Positions 38,262-51,185 of a DNA stretch of 64,000 nucleotides are shown here, piece after piece. The stretch's first letter is position 1, and the number at the start of each line of letters is the position of its first letter. Origin of the DNA: Macrobrachium rosenbergii (taxonomy: Eukaryota; Arthropoda; Malacostraca; Decapoda; Palaemonidae); assembly GCF_040412425.1 (NCBI RefSeq), contig NC_089783.1, positions 44,019,125 through 44,083,124 on the forward strand, in the 5' to 3' direction. The position numbers and the translations under genes are program-made. Under the pieces are notes generated by a model. That model did not search any database, was not told the DNA's origin, and saw only the letters and a program-made list of their open reading frames with translations.

Positions 38262-38263
<2 letters not shown>
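35060..38263. other. No gene seen; about 3.2 kb
   Basis: Unassigned sequence with a (CA)n at 35882-35912, a pyrimidine tract at about 36066-36138, G-rich runs at about 36300-36340, a (CCAG)n patch at 37016-37040 and GT/GTAT repeats at about 38089-38130. The frames at 35820-36296 and 37072-37281 show no known domain. Confidence 0.4.
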
Positions 38264-38333
<70 letters not shown>

Positions 38334-38363
38334 CATTCCTTAGACCATCCCGTCGTCCATCTT

Positions 38364-38409
<46 letters not shown>
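38264..38409. repeat. Two (CT)n arrays
   Basis: CT repeats at 38264-38331 and 38367-38409 separated by 35 bp of other sequence. Confidence 0.97.
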
Positions 38410-38410
<1 letters not shown>

Positions 38411-38570
38411 CTTTGTACTTAATCACACAAACAGAATGAGGTGGCGGTTTTTTGTCTTTTTTTTCGAATGCATAAGCCCGAATATTTTCGCATCCAAATG
38501 TAGACCAAAAATGTGTGAGGAGAAATTATTTAACGATGTCTGTCGTTTGTTGGTGGCGTGTCGTGTGGGA

Positions 38571-38645
38571 GAGGAAGGGTAAGGGGGGAGAGGGGACTGG
38601 GGACAAAGGGGGGAAAGGCCCCTGGGGGGGAAAAGGGGAAGGAAG
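38571..38645 (+). other. G-rich tract with quadruplex-forming pattern
   Basis: Repeated runs of four to eight G separated by one to five bases (AGGGGGGAGAGGGGACTGGGG and following). This satisfies the usual four-run G-quadruplex pattern several times over. The complementary strand is C-rich. Whether it folds in vivo is unknown. Confidence 0.6.
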
Positions 38646-39376
38646 GTAATGAAAACGAAAGCGCGCGGTTTTAGCCCTGTGAAATTTTGATTTGAATTAA
38701 ACGACGGTGCAACAGTTGATGAGACAGTGATCTCTTACTAACGTTATTATGTAGTTCGGTTGGGAGAGAGAGAGAGTGAGAGTTAGTGTGTGTGTGATAG
38801 ACAGGACTGACCCAGAATTGTTTATTCATTTTGTTATTTGCAATTTAGAGGTTGTTTGTTTGGGTGGCGGTTGTTTGTTTATTGATGCCTCTCATTGTGT
38901 TTGCTTATTTCATTAATGACTTTTACACGTATGATTGTGAATGTATTTTTTCTCATGTAGTTTCGTAATTATTTATTGGACCTTTTACTGTAGTTATCGT
39001 TACTTCTGTACGTAAATCGTTGAGGGCCATTTTTTTACGATACGCTTTAGTTGTTTATCGCTTCTTGTTTATTTTTATGTGTTTATTTAATTCTAATAAT
39101 TCAGTTCATTTATGAATCTATTTTTTATGGTTAATTTGATCATAATAAAAGTGGAATGTATCTGTTGCTTGTATATATTTCCTAGTACTAACTTGGCTAC
39201 GGAGGAATACTCTACATACTGGTTGCTTTTCATGAAGGTTTCTTTTACATATGTATGAAAATTAATTGTAATATCTGATTCTTTTATACTATTTTGACTC
39301 AAAGGACCTGCTATCATCAAAAAGCAAACTTTTTCCCATACCCGATTTTTTTCTGGTTTCTCATTTCCGCTCTGTT

Positions 39377-39380
<4 letters not shown>
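38646..39380. other. No gene seen
   Basis: AT-rich unassigned sequence with no long frame and no recognised repeat. Confidence 0.4.

Positions 39381-39435
<55 letters not shown>
39381..39435. repeat. (GA)n microsatellite
   Basis: 27 GA repeats. Confidence 0.97.
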
Positions 39436-39438
<3 letters not shown>

Positions 39439-40045
39439 TAGTAGTCATTTGCTAAATTTTGAATCTGCAGAAATTGATCCCACGGTGCAGTTATTTGTGC
39501 AGAAATTACCGTAATTCAGTTTTACTTCCTCTCCCTCTGTCGATGATAGTTGTTCTTATCACGTCAACCTGTTCTGTGGGTGAATCACTGTTTTGTTTCT
39601 TTTTATTTTTCCTGAATCTGAATACACGACCTTGACTTGTTTGACGCCTTCCTTTCCATCAACCAGTCATGAAAGCGTTTTTTATATTGTGACGTGTTAA
39701 TTAGATATTCCTTTCTTTAAGTCACTGGCAATTCCTTTGTCATTTCTTCTCACAGTTTCAGTGACCTCCTGTTGGGATAGTTCACTCGGAATGTTCAGTC
39801 GGTTTTCCTCCTTTCGTAGACATAAACGCTTACCTATATGGTTACACACACCCGTGTATATATACATTTGTTTATATATGTGTAGATACACACACATATA
39901 CGTATATATGTGTGTGTGTGTGTCGGTGGTAGTTTTTTCAATTGAAAAACATAGAAAAGGAAACATGCCAATAGATATCTTGCTGACAGTGTTTTTTTAT
40001 GATCGCAGTGGTCCCAGAACTGCAACTGCTCGACATGGAAGGCAG

Positions 40046-40073
<28 letters not shown>
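40046..40073. repeat. (GA)n microsatellite
   Basis: 14 GA repeats. Confidence 0.95.
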
Positions 40074-40076
<3 letters not shown>

Positions 40077-40229
40077 TGGACCCTACCTCCACTACTCTCC
40101 CTTTAATAAATCTAGAGCTCCCGATGGCTTCATAAAGAACGTGAGGGATGTTAGTTAAGACTTGACACCTCGTAGCTCTGAGGTATAATCACCCTTGCCA
40201 GGTCCTCGTGTCTGGTGTGAGTGGACTGT

Positions 40230-40256
40230 TGTTTGTGTGTGTGTGTGTGTGTTTGC

Positions 40257-40335
<79 letters not shown>
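40230..40335. repeat. Compound (GT)n-(AT)n array, left flank of the mariner
   Basis: GT repeats to 40265, then 35 AT repeats to 40335, ending at the left end of the mariner-like element. Confidence 0.96.
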
Positions 40336-41874
<1,539 letters not shown>

Positions 41875-42274
41875 TCTTTTGGCGGGTTTAAAAATAGACA
41901 TTTGTTGCTCAAATTCTCCTTTGTGATATGAACTTCACTTTTGATGTCGAGTGAAAGTTTTATTCCTCCTTTTATCTTGTAGTGTGATTTGTTAAAAAGG
42001 AAGTGCTACCCTTCTTGTTTAATTTTAGATTTACTTCTCGTTATTGCTTTCATGGCGATATGATCTGGAGATTTGTCAAAATGGTTCACCATGTTAATTT
42101 TTCATTCATGTTGCTTAAGACACCCTTTCGTAGGGTGCCCTGTCTTCTGAGGAGAGCGTCTGGGATATATTTATCGTATAGTCGCCATTTTCAATGGAGT
42201 TTTGTAAATCATGTGCCCTGAACGTGATGCCACATGAAGTTATAATTATTTAACTCGATGATTAAGTAAAGAAC

Positions 42275-42276
<2 letters not shown>

Positions 42277-42342
<66 letters not shown>
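42277..42342. repeat. (CT)n microsatellite
   Basis: 33 CT repeats. Confidence 0.97.
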
Positions 42343-42346
<4 letters not shown>

Positions 42347-43972
42347 TCACTTGGTTGTGAGTGTGAAGTATCGTTGACAGGAATGGTTAAGTTCACCTTA
42401 ACGCTCTACAACTGGAATGAAGAAAGGAATTTAATACATGTAAACAACATACCCAGTATTTTTAGAAGTGTGGGTTTCCATTTAAATTACATTTAAAATA
42501 AATAAGGTGTTCGATGGGAGAGAAGACAGAGGAATAGCCAGACACTGTGAACAAAAAAGTAAATAGTCTTCAAGCATCTGCAAAAGCATGGAGAAGAGAG
42601 GAGATGGACAGGAGAAGGTCGCTGATAAAGAGGAGGAAAAAGACTGGTTAGAAAACAGAACTCGGACTAAAGCCACAAGAGATAGAGAAGGGAGCAGTAT
42701 TTTGCTATCAACAAGGACTGCTTTAAAAGCGAGAAAGAAGCTAAAATAGAAAATCAGTGAAGTGAAGAATGACGGAAAATGATTCCCTGAAATCCTTCGA
42801 AGGAAGATGTCCAGCCATTAGTGAGGTAATAAGGACATTCACTCGTAGATGTTGCCTCACCGAAGCCAAATTGGAGGAAGGAAAGTATTCCCGGCCGCAA
42901 GAACATCGCAAATACCTTTCAACTCTTCAGAAATAGTGTGTTGTATAAACAGATTTATTTATTATAGTTTTGAGTGGCTTTGAAGGAGACTACGGTTTTC
43001 TTGTGTGGTGTCTCGCGAGCGTGATCACAAATACAGGAAAGTCAAGGACACTAGCCACACACCTGCCGCGAATGCAGAAGCATATAATTAAAACTTTGCA
43101 GGCATGGACCTCCTTTTATTTTTCGTCTCCCTCCTCTTTCGAAATATTCTAATAGAAAAATCAAACCTTCTCCCTTGTCCTTTTCGACCATTCCACGCTC
43201 TTCTTCGAAGAAAATTAAAGAAATACTCCATCATTGTATTGTAATTGGCTCACTCAGTGGCAGTCTGGATGCCATGGAGGAGCATGACATTCATTCTAAA
43301 TGTGCAGCCGTGTTCATGCTGGGCTTAACTTAGTAAATAAGGTCATGGCATGACCTTCGAACATCTTGGGATGCCATTCATAGATGCAGACCGGCCAGGA
43401 AGAGAGGGGGTAGCTGAAAACTCTCATTTCTCAAGTGAGAGGGGCATAATTTATTTTCGTATTCGACCTTGTAACGAGGGTGATGACAGGCAAGGTAGCA
43501 GTCATGTTTAACTCTTGACAAAAAAAAAAAAACAAGTCGGGCATGGATGAATAGATTCATCTTTCCAACTTTTACTCTCTTCGTTTATGTTTCACTCCCT
43601 GTGAAGAGAAAACAGAAAGCAGGTGGCTTGAAGGAAGAAGTGAATAAAAGCTATAAATATTCAGCGATCCTAAGAAAATCTCTCGCTTGCGGATGTAAAT
43701 GTATGTTCAACTTAACCGAACCGTTTAATCGGATCAGTGAATCTAGCCAGCTTCTCAGAAACAAAGAAAGAAAGAAAGAAAGAAAGAGACCTAAAAGACG
43801 ACACCTTCCTCAGACATTTTCTACATAACTGTAGAACATTAAAAACCTCTGTAATCTTCAGCTCTGTTGAAATATCAAGATACACCACAGATTTTATCGC
43901 TTTCTCGATTTAGATCTTTGGAATCCGTGCTCGTTACATCTTCATCTCTCTTCAAGTTTAAAGAATCTTTAA

Positions 43973-43975
<3 letters not shown>
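42343..43975. other. No gene seen
   Basis: Unassigned sequence. It is purine-rich at 42500-42800 and holds a short (AAAG)n patch at about 43763-43788. On the minus strand near 42870 a QFGFGE-like peptide hints at a very decayed RT, too weak to call. Confidence 0.35.
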
Positions 43976-44015
<40 letters not shown>

Positions 44016-44077
44016 AACAATATAAATATAACAGTGAAGTATATGTAATAATTATGTTTAATGGAATAAAATATTTT

Positions 44078-44145
<68 letters not shown>

Positions 44146-44244
44146 TAACAATATGAAAGGTCTTACATTTCAGAACGTACACTTATGTATAAATATAACA
44201 GTGAAGTATATGTAATAATTATCTCAAATGGAATAAAATATTTT

Positions 44245-44319
<75 letters not shown>

Positions 44320-44426
44320 ACATATGAATGGTCTTACAATTCCCTAGAATTGACAATTATGTATAAATTTAACAGTGAAGTATATGTAATAATGATGTTT
44401 AATGGAATAAAATATTTTTACTCTGA

Positions 44427-44505
<79 letters not shown>

Positions 44506-44743
44506 ACAATGTGAATGGTCTTACATTTCCCTGGAATTAACAGTTATGTATGCATTTAACAGTGAAGTATGTGTAATAATTATTTGTAATTGAATAAAAT
44601 ATTTTGACTTTGACTCTCTCTCTCTCTGTCTGTCTTTATAGCAATATGAATGGTCTTACGTTTCCCTAGAATTAACAGTTATGTATAAATTTAACAGTGA
44701 AGCATATGTAACAATTATTTGTAATGGAATAAAATATTTTGAA

Positions 44744-44816
<73 letters not shown>
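43976..44816 (+). repeat. Composite array: about 105-bp unit alternating with (CT)n
   Basis: Five copies of a non-simple unit (starting near 44013, 44142, 44319, 44503 and 44634) alternate with CT arrays at 43976-44012, 44080-44141, 44247-44318, 44429-44502 and 44744-44816. A short CTGT-interrupted one lies near 44613-44635. Shared unit blocks are AATATGAATGGTCTTAC, AACAGTGAAGTATATGTAA and GGAATAAAATATTTT. The first unit lacks its middle part. CT tract length varies between units. Confidence 0.93.
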
Positions 44817-44818
<2 letters not shown>

Positions 44819-44819
<1 letters not shown>

Positions 44820-45015
44820 AGATATCTAGGTCGACCGGAGCTCAGAGTTGGCAGAAGGAACAAACCTTTCAAAATATAAACTTGAATTTTCCTTGCGAAT
44901 TTACACACTTAAATTAGCCAGAATGATGTAGACATAAAAAATAGTGGAGGGGCGACAGACAGAGCTAATGAGAATGCGGCTGCACTCGGTCTTTTATTTC
45001 ACTCTTCATTAATCT
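44819..45015 (+). repeat. Duplicated block, copy 1 (left part)
   Basis: CTAGGTCGACCGGAGCTCAG, AATTTACACAC and AGCTAATGAGAATGCG appear in the same order at about 50284-50401. The two are clearly homologous but diverged. Confidence 0.75.
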
Positions 45016-45031
45016 TGAGAGAGAGGAGAGA

Positions 45032-45085
<54 letters not shown>

Positions 45086-45141
45086 ACTTTCTATTTATAT
45101 CACGGAGAAGGAATGCTGAGCGGGTTTTCATTCTTTCAGGG

Positions 45142-45210
<69 letters not shown>

Positions 45211-45409
45211 TGAACTTTCTATTTATATCATGGAGAAAGAATGCTGAGCAAGTTATCATTCTTTCAGGAGAGAGAGAGAGAGAGAGAAACTTTCTATTTA
45301 TATCACAGGGAAAGAATGCTGAGCTGGTGTTCATTCTTTCAGGGGAGAGAGAAAGAGAGAACTTTCTATTTATATGGAAAAAGAATGTTGAGCTGGTTTT
45401 CATTCTTTC

Positions 45410-45482
<73 letters not shown>

Positions 45483-45676
45483 CTTTCTATTTATATCACG
45501 GAAAAGAATGCTGAGCTGGTTTTCATTCTTTCAGAAGAGAGAGTGAGCTATTTACATCACGGAGAAAGAATGCTGAGCGCGCTTTCATTGATTCAGAAGA
45601 GAGAGAGAGAGAGAGTGTGTGTGAACTTTCTATTTATATCACGGAAAAAGAATGCTGAGCAGGTTTTCATTCTTTC

Positions 45677-45720
<44 letters not shown>

Positions 45721-45815
45721 CAGAGGGAGAGTGAACTTTCTGTTTATATCACGGAGAAAAAATGCTGAAAGGGTTTTCATTTTTTCAGGGGAGAGAGAGA
45801 GAGAGAGAGAGAGAG
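45016..45815 (+). repeat. Composite array: about 58-bp unit alternating with (GA)n
   Basis: Eight copies of a unit with blocks AACTTTCTATTTATATCACG, AAAGAATGCTGAGC and TTTCATTCTTTCAGG start near 45086, 45211, 45288, 45359, 45480, 45547, 45624 and 45734. They alternate with GA tracts ranging from a few repeats to about 33. A 174-residue frame runs through five or six units but is only repeat translation. The sixth unit is shortened at its start. Confidence 0.95.
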
Positions 45816-45978
45816 GTGACAACTGCCTTATTCATGTTCGGCAGATGTAGAAAAAAAAAACGAGAGCTAACTATTGATTTTAGAAAAAGAAGACTGACTA
45901 TTTTATTTTAAATTGGAGTATTAAAATTCACGAACAGAACGAATTAGCGCAATGGATACATCTCTTAACAACGCTGGT

Positions 45979-46001
45979 AATATATATGTGTATATATATA
46001 T

Positions 46002-46085
<84 letters not shown>
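45979..46085. repeat. Compound (AT)n-(CA)n-(AT)n array
   Basis: AT, then ACACAC at about 46001-46013, then about 36 AT repeats. A tRNA-like GAATTAGCGCAATGGATAC lies just upstream at about 45940. Confidence 0.95.
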
Positions 46086-46087
<2 letters not shown>

Positions 46088-46447
46088 CCAGATCAGTATA
46101 AATACCACACTCTCCAAGAAACAAACTATTCTTTGTGAGGAACTTCCAAGTTGGAATAACTAGCACAGATTCAGCATTTGGTGAGGTGAAATCGCAGTTC
46201 AGCTTACCTCCCACAGTTTCCTATTGATATACACTTTTTTCTAGAGTATTTAAAGTTTAAATAACTTGGTTAAACAGAACTCCAGACGCGGTATATTTAG
46301 AAGTTATTTAAATTACCTGCTAATCACATGGAGCATGTTTCGTCTAAGCTGACACACGACTTTTATACCTTTGGGATTATTAGAATAACGAATGTAAAGA
46401 TAATTGTTGCAGCGTTCATTTGCAGAAGTGTCTGAATTACAGGTCCG

Positions 46448-46847
46448 TTTTAGTTTTCTGTAAAAGAAAACTCTTGTGACGGTTTTGTCTGTCCGTCCGC
46501 ACGTTATTCTGTCCGCACATTTTCTGTCCGCACTTTTTCTGCTGGCCCTCAGATCTTAAAAACTACTGAGACTGGAGGGCTGCAAATTGTTATGTTGATC
46601 ATCCACCCTCCAATCATCAAACATACCAAATTGCAGCCCTCTAGCCTCAGTAGTTTTTATTTTATATAAGGTTAAATTTAGCCGTAATCGTGTTTCTGGC
46701 ACCACCGAGCCTAGGTTAAAGTTTCATGGGTCGCGGCTCATACGTCATTACACCGAGACCACCAAAAGATAGATCTGTTTTCGGTGGCCTTGATTATACG
46801 CTGTACAGAAAACCCGATTGCGCCGAAGTAACTTCGGCGCATTTTTC
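46448..46847 (+). mobile_element. Dispersed hairpin-rich element, copy D, full length
   Basis: The best-preserved copy. It has the 5' hairpin AGTTTTCTGTAAAAGAAAACT minus its last base pairs, the GTCCGTCCGCAC segment, a central stem-loop at 46558-46660, GATAGATCTGTTTTCGGTGG, and the 3' hairpin GCGCCGAAGTAACTTCGGCGC followed by ATTTTT. It lies inside the duplicated block and is absent from the matching position near 50860, which indicates insertion after the duplication. Confidence 0.85.
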
Positions 46848-46931
46848 TTGTTTACCTAAATAAACAAATCACAATCGAGTAAAAACCAATAGTTATAGAG
46901 ACAAAAATAATAAATGAAGATTAAGTTGTGT

Positions 46932-46934
<3 letters not shown>

Positions 46935-46989
<55 letters not shown>
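46935..46989. repeat. (CT)n microsatellite
   Basis: 27 CT repeats, matching in position the array at 50984-51037 of the duplicated block. Confidence 0.97.
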
Positions 46990-46992
<3 letters not shown>

Positions 46993-47152
46993 AAATATTT
47001 TATACGATAAGTGAATGGAATTTGTGCATATAATTTTTAAACAGCCACTCAAGCACATCAATTTGTCTAGTCTAAACAAAGTCTGTAAGATATAAAAAAG
47101 CGAAGGCTACAAAATTTTCGGGAAATATTAGTTCAGTCATTGTATCTCAGTA

Positions 47153-47158
<6 letters not shown>

Positions 47159-47231
<73 letters not shown>
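47159..47231. repeat. (ATT)n trinucleotide array
   Basis: 24 repeats. Confidence 0.97.
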
Positions 47232-47598
47232 GACAAAGGATTCTTGAAATGAAACTTACTGGCTGGACAGAACAAGTGTAAAAGCAAACTACTAACACAA
47301 AGCCCCTTCAGAGAAATACAGCAGTACATTATTTCGCCCGTCATTTTCAAAACCACCCAAGTTATTATTATCATATACTGTTGCACAAATAATTTTGTTT
47401 GGAACATGTTGTAACAAAACACAGACAAAAAGCACTTTTGTTTTTTCAAGTGTGCACTGAGAACATCTGCAAATTCTTAAAAGTATTCTGTTCCTTTTTT
47501 CTTTTCAACGATCATTTTGCAGTCTGGCCAAAAGTGGTAATTCAGAGCAACATGGAGCAACGTTTAAGAAGTACCGTTTCGATCTCACTCGGTATGGC

Positions 47599-47601
<3 letters not shown>

Positions 47602-47657
<56 letters not shown>
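47602..47657. repeat. (GA)n microsatellite
   Basis: 28 GA repeats, next to a TTTCGATCTCACTC segment that may be a tRNA-like head on the plus strand. Confidence 0.96.
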
Positions 47658-47661
<4 letters not shown>

Positions 47662-47820
47662 GGTGTGGGTGGGGGAAAAAAAGAGAGATGTTATTCCAAT
47701 TTCTTTTAAGACATAACACTTGACACGCCTGTAGTTCTTAAACTTTGAGGTAAACAGTTATACTTGTCATTGTGCAAAACCATTAACTAATATCATTCGC
47801 AAAAGCATTTGTTTGATTTG

Positions 47821-47993
47821 ATAGTGCCTTATCGTTCATATTCTCTTTCTTCCATCTGACTTTCCACCCTCTCTAACAATTGTTTCACAGTGCAACTGCT
47901 TTGAGGTTTTCCTCCTGTTGCACCTTTCAAACCTTCTTACTGTCAGTTTCCTTTTCAGTGCTGAGTGACCTTATAAGTCCCAGCGCTTGGCTT
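47821..47993 (+). mobile_element. Retroposon (family 2), 5'-truncated copy
   Basis: It contains CATATTCTCTTTCTTCCATC, TTTCCACCCTCTCTAACAAT, GCAACTGCTTTGAGGTTTTC and AGTGCTGAGTGACCTTATAA, ending in CCCAGCGCTTGG. These blocks match the intact copy at 51659-51910. It is broken off at 47993, where a family-1 SINE follows. Confidence 0.75.
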
Positions 47994-48001
47994 CGTTATC
48001 C

Positions 48002-48272
48002 ATAGTTCCTCGCTGGGGCAGCGGGTTCTCTCAGCTACCACTTGTTGGTCGCGAGTTCGAATCACTGTGAAGAACAAGAGGAATTTGTTTCTGGTGATAG
48101 AAATTCATTTCTCGCTATAATGTGGTTCGGATTCCACGATAAGCTGTCAAACCTTGCTAGGTAACCAATTGGTTCAGCCACGTAAAAATAAATCTAATCC
48201 TTCGGGCCAGCCCCAGGAGAGCTAATCAGCTCAGTGGTCTGGTTAAACTAAGATGTACTTAATTTTTTGGGG
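48002..48272 (+). mobile_element. tRNA-derived SINE (family 1) with 8-bp flanking repeat
   Basis: Head at 48009-48072: CGCTGGGGCAGCGGGTTCTC (A-box region) and GCGAGTTCGAATCACTG (B-box). Body: TTCTGGTGATAGAAATTC, GTGGTTCGGATTCCACGATA, GGTAACCAATTGGTTC, CTTCGGGCCAGCCCCAGGAG and TCAGCTCAGTGGTCTGG. I recognise this body as a common decapod retroposon. CGTTATCC occurs at 47994-48001 and 48273-48280, a plausible target-site duplication. It interrupts the family-2 copy to its left. Confidence 0.85.
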
Positions 48273-48488
48273 CGTTATCCGGTACATCCTTATGCCAGCA
48301 CAGGCCCTTGCTCAAATTGCGCCAAGGTGTTAAAGGAAATAAGAGGCCTGGATTAGACCTCTGGACTCTGGTTGACCAACCGAAATCAGAAAGTTAGTAA
48401 ATAACTTGAATATTGCAGTAACAATGACCAACGTTGAGCTTGATATCTTCACGAGATTGAAAGGCGATAGGCACTTAAATTGACATCC

Positions 48489-48702
48489 CCGCAGGAGGCA
48501 AGCCCTGTCAGTGCATTTCACGTGGTGCACTGTAGGCACTACCGAGGTCAATACTAAAGGGTGTTTGAAGCATCCCCTCAGTCTTTAGCTGCATTCACTT
48601 TTTAGCCTTTTACTTTACCTCCATTTTCACTTCCTTTTTTCAATCTTGTTGTCCAGCACCTCTAACTGTTACCTCTTAGTGCAACTGTGGGGTGTTTTCC
48701 TA
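48489..48702 (+). mobile_element. Retroposon (family 2), diverged copy
   Basis: CCTGTCAGTGCATTTCACG, GGTGCACTGTAGGCACTAC, CTTTAGCTGCATTCAC, TTTACCTCCATTTTCACTT and AGTGCAACTGTGG follow the order of the copy at 51659-51910, with substitutions and small indels. Confidence 0.7.
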
Positions 48703-48719
48703 GATCCACCTTCAGATAT

Positions 48720-49540
48720 TTGTACTTATTTCTTTCATTTTCTGCCTATCTTTATTTTGAAAGATAAAGATATGGACATGCTATCCAGCTACTCCAGCTC
48801 CCTAATTTCCTTGTCTTTGGCTCAGCAAATGCTCAAACAGGATCCAAAGAAGCTACAGATGAATGGGCTTCAAAATTAGCCCGGCTTAACCCAAGCCGAA
48901 ATTATCCACATCTACTCTTCCAGTATCGGCTTCCGCTGAGAGAGGAGTAACAGAGCAGTTTCTTGCAGTCTTACGAGTAGATTGTACCGAAAGTCCCTCC
49001 CCCCCCCCCAAAAAATGTGATGTTTAGAATGTAATTAACCGTGCACATTTGATACATGATTAATAACGCCTTACATTCATACGTAAGTTAGGAAATAAAA
49101 CTTTAAGAGAATATAGTAGTGCACTCCTTTAAACGTAATGACAGCATATATTCGTACATAAATAGAATATTCATACATATACAAATATTCATACATAAAT
49201 AGAATAAAAAATGACAACATCAAAATGAAGCCCGATTTTGTTGCGTCCAAAATCTAAGTCACTTACGGCTATCAGCACCTTGACAAGTTAACACCAGTAC
49301 CTTGACATATAGGGAATGGTACTGATGTTGGTGGAAATAGGGGAGAGGAGAGACTTGTTATTGTTAAATTTAATGCTGTTCTCTCACTCTCTCAGTTAAA
49401 CCCACCATTATCAGAAGAGATATGCTAATGGGATTATGATTATGCAGATCATTCCTAGGTGAGGAAAACAAAGCAGAAAAAAAGTGAGAGTTGGAAAGAA
49501 TCACATATAAAGTCCCCTATACTCGTTCTCATTTATAGTT

Positions 49541-49541
<1 letters not shown>
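48720..49541. other. No gene seen
   Basis: Unassigned sequence. Short direct repeats ATTCATACATAAATAGAAT lie at about 49170-49205. Confidence 0.4.

Positions 49542-49608
<67 letters not shown>
49542..49608. repeat. (GA)n microsatellite
   Basis: About 33 GA repeats. Confidence 0.97.
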
Positions 49609-49609
<1 letters not shown>

Positions 49610-49996
49610 ATAACCTCGGCAACAACAATAATTATAATGCTTTTGCCATTCATGCAAGCAAAAGAATTTTTAAAAAATTCTCTTACGTCGAAGTTTTGTC
49701 GTTCGTTTAAGAATTTCCGGCAAATAAAGTTGCAATTCCTGGAGTCTCTCAACCTACGAGTGTACAAGAGCGGAGGCACTATTTATGGATGCTGCTTCGC
49801 CCTACTGTATGTTGTCCTCTGTATCCTGCCACACATCGCCCCACCAGGTTTTGTTCCTGGGTGAGGCATAGCTACTCTGTGAAGAGCGATGTTCCGCGCC
49901 ATTATTTATTTTGCCAGGGGAAAAAGACAAGCTAACCGGCCAGCCATACGGAGAGAGAGAGAGAGAGGAAGGATTTCAGAAAAAAAATTTTACTTC

Positions 49997-50111
<115 letters not shown>

Positions 50112-50415
50112 TCACATGCACAATTCATAGCAGTTTCAGTTTTTGTCTCCATTTTGTTAAATTCCCGAAATATTGCAGATGAAACCACTGTCTCCGTTGA
50201 ACCAGAAGAAATCTAATCATTTTATCTGTGAGTTCAAAAGACCCACTAACGGTGTTGCATCTGTCTCTCTCTACAATATATCCCTAGGTCGACAGGAGTT
50301 CAAAGTTTGGAAGAAGAAACAGACATTTCAGATGATAAAACTGATAGTTTTAGGAGAATTTACACACCGGAGGTGCCGCCAGGAAAGCTAATGAGAATGC
50401 GACAACTCAAGTCCT

Positions 50416-50420
<5 letters not shown>

Positions 50421-50473
<53 letters not shown>
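50421..50473. repeat. (GA)n microsatellite
   Basis: 26 GA repeats, in the position of the composite GA array of the other duplicate. Confidence 0.97.
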
Positions 50474-50476
<3 letters not shown>

Positions 50477-50980
50477 AAATTAAGAAGAGTCACTCACAAT
50501 ACTCCGGACAGCCAAAATAAAACTCCATCACATCGACCCCTTTTCTTAAAGGCTAAGAATTCTCCAACTTCACGTTAAACCCGAGATAACTCCCACAGCT
50601 TCCCACAAGGTAACACGTTTTTACCCTTTTTTTTTTTTTTTAGTGGGGAGAATTTCCAAAGTTGCGATAACTGGGTTCAAAAGAATCCAAGACGAGATGG
50701 AATGAGAGAGAGAGAGAATTTAATTTTCTCCTGATCCCATGGAGCATATTTCGCATGAGCCCACAGACTGCAGGCTTTTTTCCTTTAGGGATTATTACAT
50801 CCACGAACTCAAAGGTACTTCTTGTGATGTTAATTTGCCGGACCTTCTGAATTAGATGATTATGGTTGATGATTTAAGCTGATTGAGAATAAAGTGAAAA
50901 CTAAAAAGTAGCAAAAATAAGACAAAAAAAAGGTTTAGTTAGAGAAAAGTAGTTGTTTTCAGGGCATCTGTGCTTAAACC

Positions 50981-50983
<3 letters not shown>

Positions 50984-51042
<59 letters not shown>

Positions 51043-51111
51043 CTACAGCCATATTAGTTCTCTACCATACTAAAAGTCTGATTACCAAAGCATTCTGATC
51101 ACGTTTTGATT

Positions 51112-51182
<71 letters not shown>
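50984..51182. repeat. Two (CT)n arrays bracketing a duplicated 78-bp segment
   Basis: CT arrays at 50984-51037 and 51116-51182. The 78 bp between them (51038-51115) recur at 54429-54507, followed there too by a CT array. Confidence 0.97.

Positions 51183-51185
<3 letters not shown>

Noticed and set aside
42750..42960. RT-like QFGFGE peptide on the minus strand
   Set aside because: A single short match with no neighbouring RT motif in order; too weak to call a retroelement.
45210..45734. 174-residue open frame, Arg-Glu rich with repeated FLFIS.xKNAE
   Set aside because: It is the translation of the 58-bp/GA composite array. The frame persists because unit plus GA tract lengths often keep phase. 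No start context or flanking exon supports a gene.
43976..45815. Repeat-spacer pattern reminiscent of a CRISPR array
   Set aside because: The spacers are simple CT or GA tracts, the units are 58 or 105 bp and diverged, no cas genes are present and the DNA is eukaryotic.
48009..48072. Possible functional tRNA gene
   Set aside because: It is the head of a family-1 SINE. The body and the flanking 8-bp repeat show retroposition.
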